Of a stretch of 64,000 nucleotides of DNA, positions 26,066 through 35,989 are shown piece by piece. Numbering within the stretch: the first letter of the stretch is position 1; the number at the start of each line of letters is the position of its first letter. Origin of the DNA: Burkholderiales bacterium (GTDB lineage Bacteria > Pseudomonadota > Gammaproteobacteria > Burkholderiales > SHXO01). The notes under the pieces were generated by a model. It ran no database searches. It saw only the letters and a list, made by a program, of their open reading frames with translations, and was not told the DNA's origin. The position numbers were made by a program, and so were the translations under genes. Where the stretch lies: assembly GCA_020854105.1 (NCBI GenBank), contig JADZGB010000043.1, positions 1 through 64,000 on the forward strand, given 5' to 3'.

Positions 26066-26662
26066 ATGTCCGTTCAACCCCGATCCCGCTGCACCGTGCC
26101 GGATTACCTTGCGCTGGAGCGTTCGACGGAGATTCGGCATGAATACCTCGATGGTGAGGTATTCGCGATGGGAGGTGCGAGCCACCTTCACAATATGGTT
26201 GTGAGCAATTTGGTGGGAGAGCTTCGTAATCAGTTGCGAGTCGGGCCATGCCGCGTCGTTGCTGCCGACCAGCGTGTCAAAGCGGGCTTTTCTGGCCTAT
26301 ACACCTATCCCGACGTGCTGGTGGTCTGTGGAACGCCACAACTCGAACAGCCAGGCGACACCTTGCTCAATCCGAAGGTCATCATCGAAGTCCTGAGCGA
26401 TTCGACGGAAGCCTACGATCGCGGCAAGAAGTTCGAGCATTACCGGGCGATCGAGACCCTGACCGATTATCTGCTGGTGTCGCAAGACCGCTATCAGATC
26501 GAGCGCTTCTCCCGCGAGGCCGGTGGCCGCTGGATCTACAGCGCGGAAGCCGGCAGCGATCGGTCGATGCAGATCGAATCGATCGACTGCGTGCTGGCGC
26601 TGCGCGAGGTGTTCGCCAAGGTCGACGGCGTGTCCGAACCCTTGGCAGCGCCGTATCGCTGA
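26066..26662 (+). CDS. Uma2 family (DUF820) restriction-endonuclease-like protein
   Basis: DYLALERSTEIRHEYLDGEVFAMGGASHLHNMVVSNL, YPDVLVVCG, PKVIIEVLSDSTEAYDRGKKFEHYRAI. Confidence 0.9.
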   Translation: MSVQPRSRCTVPDYLALERSTEIRHEYLDGEVFAMGGASHLHNMVVSNLVGELRNQLRVGPCRVVAADQRVKAGFSGLYTYPDVLVVCGTPQLEQPGDTLLNPKVIIEVLSDSTEAYDRGKKFEHYRAIETLTDYLLVSQDRYQIERFSREAGGRWIYSAEAGSDRSMQIESIDCVLALREVFAKVDGVSEPLAAPYR

Positions 26663-26788
26663 GGCAGATTTGTTTCACGGCATCGGCGCCTTCGAGTGGA
26701 GCTGCGTCACCGACTGGTCACTTTCCGCGATGCCCGGACCGGCCTGTGGGCGCGCTGCGATCCGGGGCCGTCGCACGGAGGAATCGTC

Positions 26789-27334
26789 ATGATTCGCGTT
26801 CTGGGTGTGTTCCTGTTCGGTCTGATCTCGCTCGCCGCCGCGCCGAGCGCCAGCGCGGCATCCTGTCCGGCGCTGCTGGATCAGAAGCTGCGCACCTTCG
26901 ACGGGCGCGAGCTGAATCCGTGCGACTACGCAGATCGTGCGCTGCTGGTGGTCAACACCGCGAGCCGCTGCGGCTTCACGCCGCAGTTCGGCAAGCTCCA
27001 GTCGCTGTACACGCGGTACAAGGACAAGGGGCTGATGGTGATCGGCTTCCCGTCCAACGATTTCCGCCAGGAACTGGCGACCAGCAAGGAAGCCGGGGAG
27101 TTCTGCCTGGCCAACTACGGCGTGACGTTCCCGATGATGGAGCTTTCCTCGGTCAAGGGGGCGGCCGCCCATCCGTTGTTCCGGCAGCTGGCCAAGGCGA
27201 CCGGCGAGGAGCCCGGCTGGAACTTCCACAAGTACCTCATCGCGCCAGGAGGGAAGAGCGTGTACAGCTTTTCCACCCGCACGGAGCCCGATTCCGCTGC
27301 GATCCTGGGCAAGCTCGAGCCGATGCTGAAGTAG
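26789..27334 (+). CDS. glutathione peroxidase family protein with signal peptide
   Basis: LLVVNTASRCGFTPQFGKLQSLYTRYKDKGLMVIGFPSNDF, WNFHKYLI. Confidence 0.9.
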   Translation: MIRVLGVFLFGLISLAAAPSASAASCPALLDQKLRTFDGRELNPCDYADRALLVVNTASRCGFTPQFGKLQSLYTRYKDKGLMVIGFPSNDFRQELATSKEAGEFCLANYGVTFPMMELSSVKGAAAHPLFRQLAKATGEEPGWNFHKYLIAPGGKSVYSFSTRTEPDSAAILGKLEPMLK

Positions 27335-27514
27335 TTCAGGGCAAGCAGTCAGCCTGCGCTGAGCCGCTTGAGCTCCGGACGAAGGCCGTTCCGATCACGA
27401 TGAAGGCCATACCGATCACGAGAGGTAGCAGGCAGTAGGGTCGGCCTGTCGTGCGGCGATCGGCGCACGACGGGCGTATTGCACATTGCCGGTCTCGTCC
27501 CTAGAGTAGCGTCG

Positions 27515-28497
27515 ATGGGACGAAACGCGGTGTTTCTCTGCCGTCTGGTTGTCGTGTCGCTGGCCTGCGCGTGCCAACCCGGGCACGCGCGGGATTACCC
27601 GGCCCGGCCGATTCGGCTGATCGTCGCCTTCACACCTGCCGGCGCCACCGACGTGCTCGCCCGCATGATCGCCGAAGGCCTGGGCAGGCGCTTGGGTCAG
27701 CCGGTGACCATCGAGAACCGGCCCGGCGCGGGAGGCAACATCGGTGCCGCGCTGGCGGCGCGCGCGCGGCCGGACGGCTACACCCTGCTGATGGCACCGA
27801 CCTCGATCATGGCCATCGCCATGACGCTGTACAGGACGCCAGGGTACGATCTCACCCAGGATTTCGTCCCGGTATCGACCATCGCCAATGTGCCGCACGT
27901 GCTGGTGGCCGATCCCGGTCTGACCGTGACCACGCTGGGAGAGCTGCTCGCGCGCGCGCGGGCACGGCCAGGCTCCATCGCCTTTGCCTCGCAGGGCATC
28001 GGCACCGTCTCGCACCTCGAACTGGCGATGCTGGAGCAGTTGACCGGCACGCGCTTCGTGCACGTTCCCTACAAGGGCAGTGCGCCGGCGCTGCTCGATC
28101 TGCTCGGCGGACGGGTGGTGGCGATGTTCGACAGCATCGCCTCCGCGCTTCCGCAGATCCAGGCGGGGCGGCTGCTGCCGCTGGCGCGGTGGCACCGCCG
28201 GTGCGTGCGGCTGCGCTGCCGCGCGTGCCGACCGTGGCGGAGCAGGGCATCCCGGGCTATCGCGCGGAGTCGTGGCTGGGTATCCTGCTGCCGGCGCGCG
28301 CACCCGAGCCGGTGATACGGCGTCTGAACCGTGAACTGGTCTCCATGCTGGCCGATCCCGGCCTGCGCGCGGCGCTGGTCGAGCGCGGCTTCGAACCCCA
28401 GTCGTCCACGCCGGAAGAATACGCGGTGCGCATTCGGGCCGACGTCGCGCGCTGGGGCGAAATCGTGCGCCAAGCAGAAGTGGAACTGGAGGACTAG
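27515..28497 (+). pseudogene. tripartite tricarboxylate transporter (Bug) substrate-binding protein, single-base frameshift
   Basis: DYPARPIRLIVAFTPAGATDVLARMIAEGLGRRLGQPVTIENRPGAGGNIG... QIQAGRLLPLA in frame of 27479, then PPVRAAALPRVPTVAEQGIPGYRAESWLGILLPA...VELED in frame of 27571; consistent with a -1 at ~28185-28189 (GCG[G]CGGTGGC). Confidence 0.8.
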
Positions 28498-28561
28498 GTG
28501 TGACGAGCAGCGCAAGCAGGGATCCGCACATGCCTCGCGGCTCGTTCCGCGCCGCCGCAGC

Positions 28562-29773
28562 GTGAGCGGCGCTCTGGCGGGAATCCGCGTCCTCGACCTG
28601 AGCCGCATCCTCGCCGGGCCGATGGCGACGCAGACGCTGGCCGATCTGGGTGCCGAGGTGATCAAGATCGAGCGGCCCGGCCGCGGGGACGATACGCGCG
28701 CCTGGGGTCCGCCCTTCGTCACGGATGCTCAGGGGCGGCCGGGCACGGACAGCGCCTATTTCGTCTGCTGCAATCGGGGCAAGCAGTCAGTGACCGTCGA
28801 CCTGTCCCATCCGGAAGGGCAGGCCATCGTGCGCGCGCTCGCGCGGCAATGCGACGTGCTGGTGGAGAACTACAAGGTCGGCGATCTGGCACGCTTCGGT
28901 CTGGCATACGAGGACTTGCGCGCACTCGACCCGCGCCTGGTGTACTGCTCCATCACGGGGTTCGGACAGACCGGCCCGTACAGCGAGCGTCCCGGATACG
29001 ATCCGGTGGCCCAGGCACTGGGCGGGATGATGAGCATCACCGGCACTAGCGAAGGTCCGCCGCAGCGCGTGGGGGTCGCGGTGGTGGACGTGCTGACCTC
29101 GACCTGGTCGGTGATCGCGATCCTGGCCGCATTGCGTCACCGGGACATCAGCGGAGAGGGCCAGTACATCGACATGTCGCTGCTCGACGTGCAGGTCTCG
29201 ACCCTGGTCAACGTCGCGCAGAACTATCTGAGCGCCGGATTGGTGTCCGAGCGCAACGGCGGGGAGCATCCGAACGTGATGCCCTCGCAGAGTTTCGCCT
29301 GCGCCGACGGGCGCGTCATGCTGGCGGCGGCGAACGATCTGCAGTTCACCCGGTTGTGCCAGACACTGGGCATCGAGGCCGTCGCAGCCGATGCGCGTTT
29401 CGCGACCAACAGTGCGCGGGTGCACAACCGGGCCGAACTGGCGCACCTGCTGGAGCAGCGGCTGCTGACCGGCAACATGGTGGAGTGGGAGAGCCGACTG
29501 AACGCGGCTGGCGTGCCCTGCGGCCGCATCAACGACATCGCACAGGTATTCGCGGATCCGCAGGTCCGGCACCGGGGCATGCGGATCGGGATGGAACATC
29601 CGGTCGCGGGCGTTCTGCCGCTGGTCGGGAATCCGATCGACCTGTCCGCCACGCCGGTCGAGTACCGGTGCGCTCCGCCTCTGCTGGGGCAGCACACGGA
29701 GGAAGTGCTCGGGCGCCTGCTCGACCTCACGCCGCAGCGCATCGAGGCGCTGCGCGCCGCCGGAGCGATCTGA
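28562..29773 (+). CDS. CaiB/BaiF (class III) CoA-transferase family protein
   Basis: GIRVLDLSRILAGPMATQTLADLGAEVIKIERPGRGDDTRAWGPPF; GTG start proposed. Confidence 0.9.
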   Translation: MSGALAGIRVLDLSRILAGPMATQTLADLGAEVIKIERPGRGDDTRAWGPPFVTDAQGRPGTDSAYFVCCNRGKQSVTVDLSHPEGQAIVRALARQCDVLVENYKVGDLARFGLAYEDLRALDPRLVYCSITGFGQTGPYSERPGYDPVAQALGGMMSITGTSEGPPQRVGVAVVDVLTSTWSVIAILAALRHRDISGEGQYIDMSLLDVQVSTLVNVAQNYLSAGLVSERNGGEHPNVMPSQSFACADGRVMLAAANDLQFTRLCQTLGIEAVAADARFATNSARVHNRAELAHLLEQRLLTGNMVEWESRLNAAGVPCGRINDIAQVFADPQVRHRGMRIGMEHPVAGVLPLVGNPIDLSATPVEYRCAPPLLGQHTEEVLGRLLDLTPQRIEALRAAGAI

Positions 29774-29783
29774 GCCGCAATCC

Positions 29784-29905
29784 GACCGGGACTGCCGCCG
29801 GGGTTGCTCCTGTGTCGGGGCCCCTGTGCCGGGACTTCTGCTTGGCCGGGACTGCTGCTGTGCCGGGACTGCTGCTGCATCGGCACTGCTGCCGCGCCGG
29901 GACTG
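29784..29905. repeat. degenerate ~17-20 bp tandem repeats (GCCGGGACTGCTGCTGT-like)
   Basis: GCCGGGACTTCTGCTTG, GCCGGGACTGCTGCTGT, GCCGGGACTGCTGCTGCAT, CGGCACTGCTGCCGC, GCCGGGACTGCTACTGCTGC between convergent genes. Confidence 0.75.
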
Positions 29906-30307
29906 CTACTGCTGCGTCGGCGGGGTGTCGCGGCGGCTGTTGCGGATGATGGCCTGGGTGCTCGCCAGGCGCTCGCGCGCCTGACTCACATGCGTGTCGC
30001 AATCCACGTCACTGAGGGAGCGCAGCTGCGCGACTTCGCGGCGCATGACGTCGTTGAACTTGGCGCTGCCCATCTGGATCGTGTGGGCGGGATAGCCGGC
30101 GACCACCAGCAGCATCATGGTCGTGCTCTTCAGCTGTTCGGAGGTCGGTTCGTCCTCGCAGATGCGTGCGAAGGCGGCAGAACTCGCATTCGCCTCGAGC
30201 AGCGCATTGGCGTGGGCGTTCTTCGCCGCGTCGGTGTCGGCGCTGGCGGGAGACGTGAGCGCGCCCAGCATGGCAACGGCGAGCAGCGAAGTCAGGGTGT
30301 GATTCAT
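29906..30307 (-). CDS. small secreted hypothetical protein
   Basis: Signal peptide MNHTLTSLLAVAMLGALTSPASA; 133 aa ORF in the gap between a convergent gene and the upstream rraA-like gene. Confidence 0.6.
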   Translation of the reverse strand: MNHTLTSLLAVAMLGALTSPASADTDAAKNAHANALLEANASSAAFARICEDEPTSEQLKSTTMMLLVVAGYPAHTIQMGSAKFNDVMRREVAQLRSLSDVDCDTHVSQARERLASTQAIIRNSRRDTPPTQQ

Positions 30308-30340
30308 CGTGGTCTCGAAGGAATGCGGGGATGTGCTGCG

Positions 30341-31003
30341 TCAGTCCTTGCCGGGTGCACGACGCTGCAGGGCATGATATCCGGCGGCGCGGCGCGCGTC
30401 CTCCAGGCGCATGCCGGCGGCCACCGCTTCGCGGATCTGGTTCTCGCGCGCTTCGATCTGCAATGCGATCTCCAGCACCTCGCGCTGGCGTGTCTTCGGC
30501 ACAGCCACCACGCCGTCGGCATCGCCGAAGAGCAGGTCGCCCGGTTCGATGCGCACCTCGCCCAGGGACACGGGCACGTTGCAGGCTTCCACCTGCACCC
30601 GGTCCTTGCCGGTACGCATGGTGGCACCACGGCTGAAGATCGGATAGCCGAGTTGCAGGCTGCGCGCGACGTCCCGGCACGCGCCGTGGATGACGGTGCC
30701 GGCAATCCCGCGCCGGTGGGCAACTTCGGTGAGGATGTCGCCCCAGACTGTCGCGTCCAGGCGACCCCCGTTGTCCAGCACCACCACCTCACCCGCCTGG
30801 ACCTCGTCGATGTAGTCTCCGACGGTTCCCGCCTCGGACCCGCAGGGGGCGTAGCGGACCGTGACCGCGTTGCCAAGCAGGCGGAAACCGGCGCTGAGCG
30901 GGCGGATGCCCAGGCATTGGCCGGTGATGCCACGGCGATCCAGTGCGTCGCTGACGGCAGCGACCGAGAGGCTGTTCCAGGAGTCGCGGGTGGCGGAATC
31001 CAT
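30341..31003 (-). CDS. RraA-like family protein (RraA / HMG aldolase superfamily)
   Basis: AAVSDALDRRGITGQCLGIRPL, GEVVVLDNGGRLDATVWGDILTEVAHRRGIAGTVIHGACRDVA, PGDLLFGDADGVVAVP. Confidence 0.88.
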   Translation of the reverse strand: MDSATRDSWNSLSVAAVSDALDRRGITGQCLGIRPLSAGFRLLGNAVTVRYAPCGSEAGTVGDYIDEVQAGEVVVLDNGGRLDATVWGDILTEVAHRRGIAGTVIHGACRDVARSLQLGYPIFSRGATMRTGKDRVQVEACNVPVSLGEVRIEPGDLLFGDADGVVAVPKTRQREVLEIALQIEARENQIREAVAAGMRLEDARRAAGYHALQRRAPGKD

Positions 31004-31206
31004 GGCGGGGAGTAGGAAGTCTGCGGCCAGATTATAGATGGCGCCGCATCTCCGGTACGCAGCACCGGTTCTGGCTGCCTGGGAAATCCCTGATGTCGGT
31101 ACCGCCCGACAGATGAAAATTCGTCGCTCGAGTGTCGTCAATTTCGCACGTTGAACAGGACGCCGGGGGTGTGCCACACTCGGCTCCGTTCCGTAGGAGG
31201 CGAAAC

Positions 31207-31563
31207 TTGCCAGATAACTGTTCAAACATTCAGGCCCGGCACTCCTGGCGGCAGATTCTGCGCACCGGCTCCAGCCTGCTGGCTGCGCTGGCCGTGATGT
31301 CCACCACATCGGCCGCGCTCGCCGCGTCCGACACGCTGTACTACTTCGTGGACGATCGCGGCATTCCGCATTTCAGCAACGTGCCGGTCGACAAGCGCTA
31401 TCGGCCGTTCGCGCGCGTCGAGGTCACGCAGCAACCGACAGGGCAGCCGATCGACGATGACGGACAGCCGGTCCCCTATGCGGATCAGCCGCTGCCTTCG
31501 GAGGAAGTCGTGCAAGTCGAAATGTCGCAGGAGCATTTTCCGGTCGAGGTGCAGGAGCACTGA
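31207..31563 (+). CDS. DUF4124 domain-containing secreted protein
   Basis: TLYYFVDDRGIPHFSNVPVDKRYRPF after a hydrophobic N-terminus; exact start uncertain. Confidence 0.7.
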   Translation: MPDNCSNIQARHSWRQILRTGSSLLAALAVMSTTSAALAASDTLYYFVDDRGIPHFSNVPVDKRYRPFARVEVTQQPTGQPIDDDGQPVPYADQPLPSEEVVQVEMSQEHFPVEVQEH

Positions 31564-31815
31564 CCGGGGCGTGCGGCGCCCGGTTCTCAGGGCTGCACCT
31601 CATCGCGGGAGTGCTCCAGCGTCCCGCGCCAATCTTCGTTTCCGCCAGGGCCAGCGCACGCACGCCCGGCAGCCAGCGCCTTCCTTGACGCTTCCTCCGG
31701 GCCGGTGTTACAAGCAGTCGCAACGCAGCATCCCAGCAACATGGAGCATTCATGCTTCGTCTGCCGCGCACGCCCCGCGCGGGCCGGGCGAGGCATCAGC
31801 GGGAGGAGAACCGAG

Positions 31816-32262
31816 ATGAATCGTGGCGTGCGCCGCCCGAACCGGGGCGGCGAGACGGGCTTCACCCTTCTGGAGTTGCTGGTGGTGATCGTCATCATCG
31901 GCCTCCTTGCCGGATACGTCGCGCCCCGGTATTTCGCGCAGGAAGGAAAGTCCAGGATCCAGGTGACGCGCGCCCAGATCGATGCATTCGAGAAGGCGCT
32001 CGACCAGTACCGGCTCGACACCGGACGCTATCCCAGCACCGAGCAGGGCCTGAACGCGCTGATGCTCAAGCCCGGTGAGGAGTCCAGGTGGGCCGGCCCC
32101 TACCTGCGCAAGGACGTGCCCAGGGATCCGTGGGATCGGCCGTACGTCTACCGGCAACCGGGTGAGCGTGGCGAATACGATTTGTTGTCCTACGGCAAGG
32201 ACGGGCAGCCCGGCGGACAGGGCGAGGACGCCGACATCGGCACCGGCGCGGCGGCCAACTGA
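31816..32262 (+). CDS. gspG: type II secretion major pseudopilin GspG
   Basis: G|FTLLELLVVIVIIGLLAGYVAPRYF prepilin motif and GYPS-type GspG C-terminus (RYPSTEQGLNALM...DPWDRPYVYRQPGERGEYDLLSYGKDGQPGG). Confidence 0.93.
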   Translation: MNRGVRRPNRGGETGFTLLELLVVIVIIGLLAGYVAPRYFAQEGKSRIQVTRAQIDAFEKALDQYRLDTGRYPSTEQGLNALMLKPGEESRWAGPYLRKDVPRDPWDRPYVYRQPGERGEYDLLSYGKDGQPGGQGEDADIGTGAAAN

Positions 32263-32288
32263 CGTTTCGAACCTGGATCGACGGAGAA

Positions 32289-33479
32289 ATGCGCTATCGG
32301 GTCAAGGCCGTCAAGTCGGGCGGGGCAGTCGTTTCCCTGGTCCTGGACGCTCGCGACGATCGGGACGCCAACCAGCAGGCCCAGGCCCAGGGCTACGTCG
32401 TGCTCGCGGTGCGCCGGGCGGGTGGGCTGGGCACGTTCGGCACGCTGGGTGGCGCGCGCTTCCCGCTGGTGCTGTTCACCCAGGAGCTGCTCGCCCTGCT
32501 GCGCTCGGGGATCAGCCTGGTCGAGGCGATCGAGACGCTGAACGAGAAGGAATCACGTGTCGCGACCGTGCAGGTGCTGAGCGGGCTGCTCGCCCGCCTG
32601 CGCGAAGGGCAATCGCTGTCGAGCGCCCTGCAGACCTTCCCCGACGCGTTCCCTGGCCTGTACGTCGCGACCGTGCGTGCCTCCGAGCGCACCGGCAGCC
32701 TGCCCGAGGCGCTGGCGCGCTACATCGCCTACCAGACCCAGTTGGACGCAGTGAAGAAGCACCTGGTGAGCGCCTCCATCTATCCCGCCATCCTGGTCGG
32801 TGTCGGGGGCGTCGTGACGCTCTTCCTTCTCGGCTACGTGGTGCCGCGCTTCTCCCACATCTACGCCGACATCGGAGGCGACCTGCCCTGGCTCACTCGG
32901 ATGCTGATGGCATGGGGCGGGTTCGTCGAGGCGCGCGGCGGTATGATCCTGGCCGCGATCGCGGCGGCCATCGCGGGCGCGGTGCTGTGGTTGCGCCAGC
33001 CCGGTGCCCGTCAGCGCCTGGCGCGCCTGTTCATGCGCTTTCCCGCGATCGGCGAGCGGGCGAGGGTGTACCAGCTCACCCGCTTCTATCGCACGGTCGG
33101 GATGCTGCTCACCGGCGGGACGCCGATCGTGCAGGCGTTAGGCATGGTCTCGGGTCTGCTCGACCAGGCGCTGCGCGGCAATCTCGACGTGGCCGTGCGG
33201 CATATCCGCGAGGGCCGGCCGATCTCCGCCGCCCTCGACGGGCAGGGGCTGACCACGCCGGTGGCGCTGCGCATGCTGCGCGTGGGCGAGCGCACGGGAA
33301 TGATGGGAGACATGATGGAGCGCACCGCGGCATTCCACGAGGAGGAACTGTCGCGCTGGGTCGAGCGCTTCACGCGCACCTTCGAGCCGCTGCTGATGGT
33401 CGTGATCGGCGTGGTGATCGGCGGCATCGTCCTGCTCATGTACTTTCCGATCTTCGAACTGGCGGGGAGCATCCATTGA
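32289..33479 (+). CDS. gspF: type II secretion inner membrane protein GspF
   Basis: ALLRSGISLVEAIETL, RASERTGSLPEALARYIAYQ, MLRVGERTGMMGDMMERTAAFHEEELSRWVERFTRTFEPLLMVVIGVVIGGIVLLMYFPIFELAG. Confidence 0.93.
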   Translation: MRYRVKAVKSGGAVVSLVLDARDDRDANQQAQAQGYVVLAVRRAGGLGTFGTLGGARFPLVLFTQELLALLRSGISLVEAIETLNEKESRVATVQVLSGLLARLREGQSLSSALQTFPDAFPGLYVATVRASERTGSLPEALARYIAYQTQLDAVKKHLVSASIYPAILVGVGGVVTLFLLGYVVPRFSHIYADIGGDLPWLTRMLMAWGGFVEARGGMILAAIAAAIAGAVLWLRQPGARQRLARLFMRFPAIGERARVYQLTRFYRTVGMLLTGGTPIVQALGMVSGLLDQALRGNLDVAVRHIREGRPISAALDGQGLTTPVALRMLRVGERTGMMGDMMERTAAFHEEELSRWVERFTRTFEPLLMVVIGVVIGGIVLLMYFPIFELAGSIH

Positions 33480-35164
33480 ATCCGCGCGATCTGGGAATGA
33501 CGCCGCTCGGCGCTGCCGATGTGGAACGGGCACAGCGTGCCGCGCATGCCAGCGGCAGGTCGGTCCTGGAAGTCCTGGAGGAGCAGTCGGGCCTCACGCC
33601 CGAGGCGTTCGTGCACAGCCTGGCGGGTGCACTGCGCTTCGAGGCGATCGACATGGCGCGCATGAACGAGCTGGCGCCGGCGTTCGACCTGCTGCCCTAC
33701 ACCGAGGCCCTGGCGCGCGGCTGCGTCCTGTTCCGGGCACCCGGCCAGGGGCTGGTGCTGGTGTTCGCCGATCCGTTCAATCCGGCGCTGCGTCCGTGGG
33801 CGGAGGAGCGCGTCGCGCACACGCTGCGCTGGGCGCTCGCGCACGCGAGCGAGGTGTCGGCCTATCTCGCGCGCCACGGCGAGACCATGCGTGCGATGGA
33901 CTCGGTGCTGGACGACACGGTGCGCGCCGACGTGGCGAGCGGGCGGCTGGAGGAACTGTCCCTGCGCTCGATCAGCGAGCACGACAGTCCCGTCGTGCGC
34001 CTGGTGCACTCCACCCTGTACGACGCGCTCAAGGCCGGGGCGAGCGACATCCACCTCGAGACATCGGCGATGCAGCTGGTCATCAAGTACCGGCTCGATG
34101 GCGTGCTGAGCATGATCGGTACCGCCAGCGGCCTGGAGATGGCCGAGCAGGTGATCTCGCGCATCAAGGTCATGGCCGAACTGGACATCGCGGAGCGGCG
34201 CGTGCCGCAGGATGGCCGCTTCAAGGTGCTGGCGCAGGGCCGCGAGATCGATTTCCGCGTCTCGATCATGCCCAGCATCTTCGGCGAGGACGCGGTCCTG
34301 CGCATTCTCGACAAGCAGAGCCTCACCGATCACGTCAAGGGCCTGAACCTCGAGGCGCTGGGCTTCGACGACGAAGCCCGCGCGACGCTGCGCCGCCTGT
34401 CGGCCGAACCCTACGGGATGCTCCTGGTGACCGGTCCCACCGGCAGCGGCAAGACCACCACCCTCTATGCGGCGATCTCCGAGATCAACCACGGCTTCGA
34501 CAAGCTCATCACGATCGAGGATCCGGTCGAGTACCAGCTCCCCGGCGTGCTGCAGATCCCGGTGAACGAGAAGAAGGGGCTCACCTTCGCGCGCGGGCTG
34601 CGTTCGGTCCTGCGGCACGATCCGGACAAGATCATGGTGGGCGAGATCCGCGACCCCGAGACGGCGCAGATCGCGGTGCAGGCGGCGCTCACCGGCCACC
34701 TCGTGTTCACTACCGTGCACGCGAACAACGTATTCGACGTGATCGGACGCTTCATGCACATGGGCGTGGATCCGTACAGCTTCGTCTCCGCGCTCAACGG
34801 CATCGCCGCGCAGCGTCTGCTGCGCGTGAACTGCGGCCATTGCGCGCAGGACCTGCCGCCCGAGGAGCGCCTGCTGCGCGAGTCCGGCCTGGCGCCGGAG
34901 GCGGTGCGCGGCTGGCGGCTGCGCGCTGGCGGCGGTTGCGGGCATTGCCGCGGTACCGGCTTCCGCGGGCGCAAGGCGATTGCCGAGATCATGGTGCTCA
35001 ACGACGAGATCCGCGAACTGATCGTCGCGCGCGAACCCATCCGCAAGGTCAAGGATGCCGCCCGCCGCGCAGGCACGCACTTCCTGCGCGAGGCAGCGCT
35101 CGATCTGGTGCGTGACGGCGAGACCAGCCTGCAGGAGATCAACCGTGTCACCCTGGTGGGCTGA
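33476..35164 (+). CDS. gspE: type II secretion ATPase GspE (TTG start overlapping gspF stop)
   Basis: ASDIHLE, LLVTGPTGSGKTTTLYAAISEIN, TIEDPVEYQLPGVLQIPVNEKKGLTFARGLRSVLRHDPDKIMVGEIRDPETAQIAVQAALTGHLVFTTVHANN. Confidence 0.94.
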   Translation: MNPRDLGMTPLGAADVERAQRAAHASGRSVLEVLEEQSGLTPEAFVHSLAGALRFEAIDMARMNELAPAFDLLPYTEALARGCVLFRAPGQGLVLVFADPFNPALRPWAEERVAHTLRWALAHASEVSAYLARHGETMRAMDSVLDDTVRADVASGRLEELSLRSISEHDSPVVRLVHSTLYDALKAGASDIHLETSAMQLVIKYRLDGVLSMIGTASGLEMAEQVISRIKVMAELDIAERRVPQDGRFKVLAQGREIDFRVSIMPSIFGEDAVLRILDKQSLTDHVKGLNLEALGFDDEARATLRRLSAEPYGMLLVTGPTGSGKTTTLYAAISEINHGFDKLITIEDPVEYQLPGVLQIPVNEKKGLTFARGLRSVLRHDPDKIMVGEIRDPETAQIAVQAALTGHLVFTTVHANNVFDVIGRFMHMGVDPYSFVSALNGIAAQRLLRVNCGHCAQDLPPEERLLRESGLAPEAVRGWRLRAGGGCGHCRGTGFRGRKAIAEIMVLNDEIRELIVAREPIRKVKDAARRAGTHFLREAALDLVRDGETSLQEINRVTLVG

Positions 35165-35173
35165 GGCGCGCGC

Positions 35174-35989
35174 ATGAGCTGGAGCGAACGCTTGGAGGTG
35201 CATCTGCATCCCTCGTCGCTGTCGATCCGGCGCACGCGGCCGTGGTCGAACGGCGGCACGGTCCGGGCCGTGCCGCTGGCGGTGCGCGGCACGGACGCTG
35301 CGGAGGTCTGGCGCGAGCCGCTGCAGGCGCTCGCGCACCTTTTCCAGGAGTCGCGCGAGCGCGGCAGCGTGCTGCGCGTGATCCTGTCCGACCACTTCGC
35401 GCGCTATGCCGTGGTGCCGTGGAGCGCCGATCTGGTGAGCGATGCGGAGCGCGTCGCGTTCGCCCGCCTGACGTTCGCGCAGATCTTCGGTGCGGCGAGC
35501 GAGGGCTGGGAGATCGCGCTCGACGACGCGCTCAGGGTTCAGCCGGCGATCGCGGCGGCAATCGATCGCGGCCTGCTGGCGGCGCTGCGCGAACTGTGTG
35601 GCGCGCGGCGCATGCGCCTGGCATCCGTGGTTCCGGCCCTCGTGCGCGACGTGAACCGGCATCGCGCGACGCTGCGCGAGGGCGACTTCTGGTTCGCCCG
35701 CATCGAACCCGGCCGCCTCGTGCTCGCCCTGCGCCGCAGTGCGGCGTGGTCGACCGTGCGCTCGCGTCGCCTCGATGCCGGCGGGAGCGAGGCGCTGGCC
35801 GCCGCGCTGCGCCAGGAAGCGATGGCCTGCGGCGCGGCACCGCACGGGATGCTCTATCTCGTAGATCCGGGCGCTTCGGTGCAGTCCGTGCCTGGCTGGC
35901 AGGTCGCCCGGCTGGACGCGGCGACCGCCGCTGCCGCCGCGGCGGCGCCGCGCGCGGCGGCGGCACGATGGAAGGCATTCCGGCCATGA
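35174..35989 (+). CDS. PilM/GspL-N-like cytoplasmic assembly component
   Basis: No TM; VILSDHFARYAVVPW...ERVAFARLTFAQIFG; position between gspE and a PilN-like gene. Confidence 0.55.
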   Translation: MSWSERLEVHLHPSSLSIRRTRPWSNGGTVRAVPLAVRGTDAAEVWREPLQALAHLFQESRERGSVLRVILSDHFARYAVVPWSADLVSDAERVAFARLTFAQIFGAASEGWEIALDDALRVQPAIAAAIDRGLLAALRELCGARRMRLASVVPALVRDVNRHRATLREGDFWFARIEPGRLVLALRRSAAWSTVRSRRLDAGGSEALAAALRQEAMACGAAPHGMLYLVDPGASVQSVPGWQVARLDAATAAAAAAAPRAAAARWKAFRP

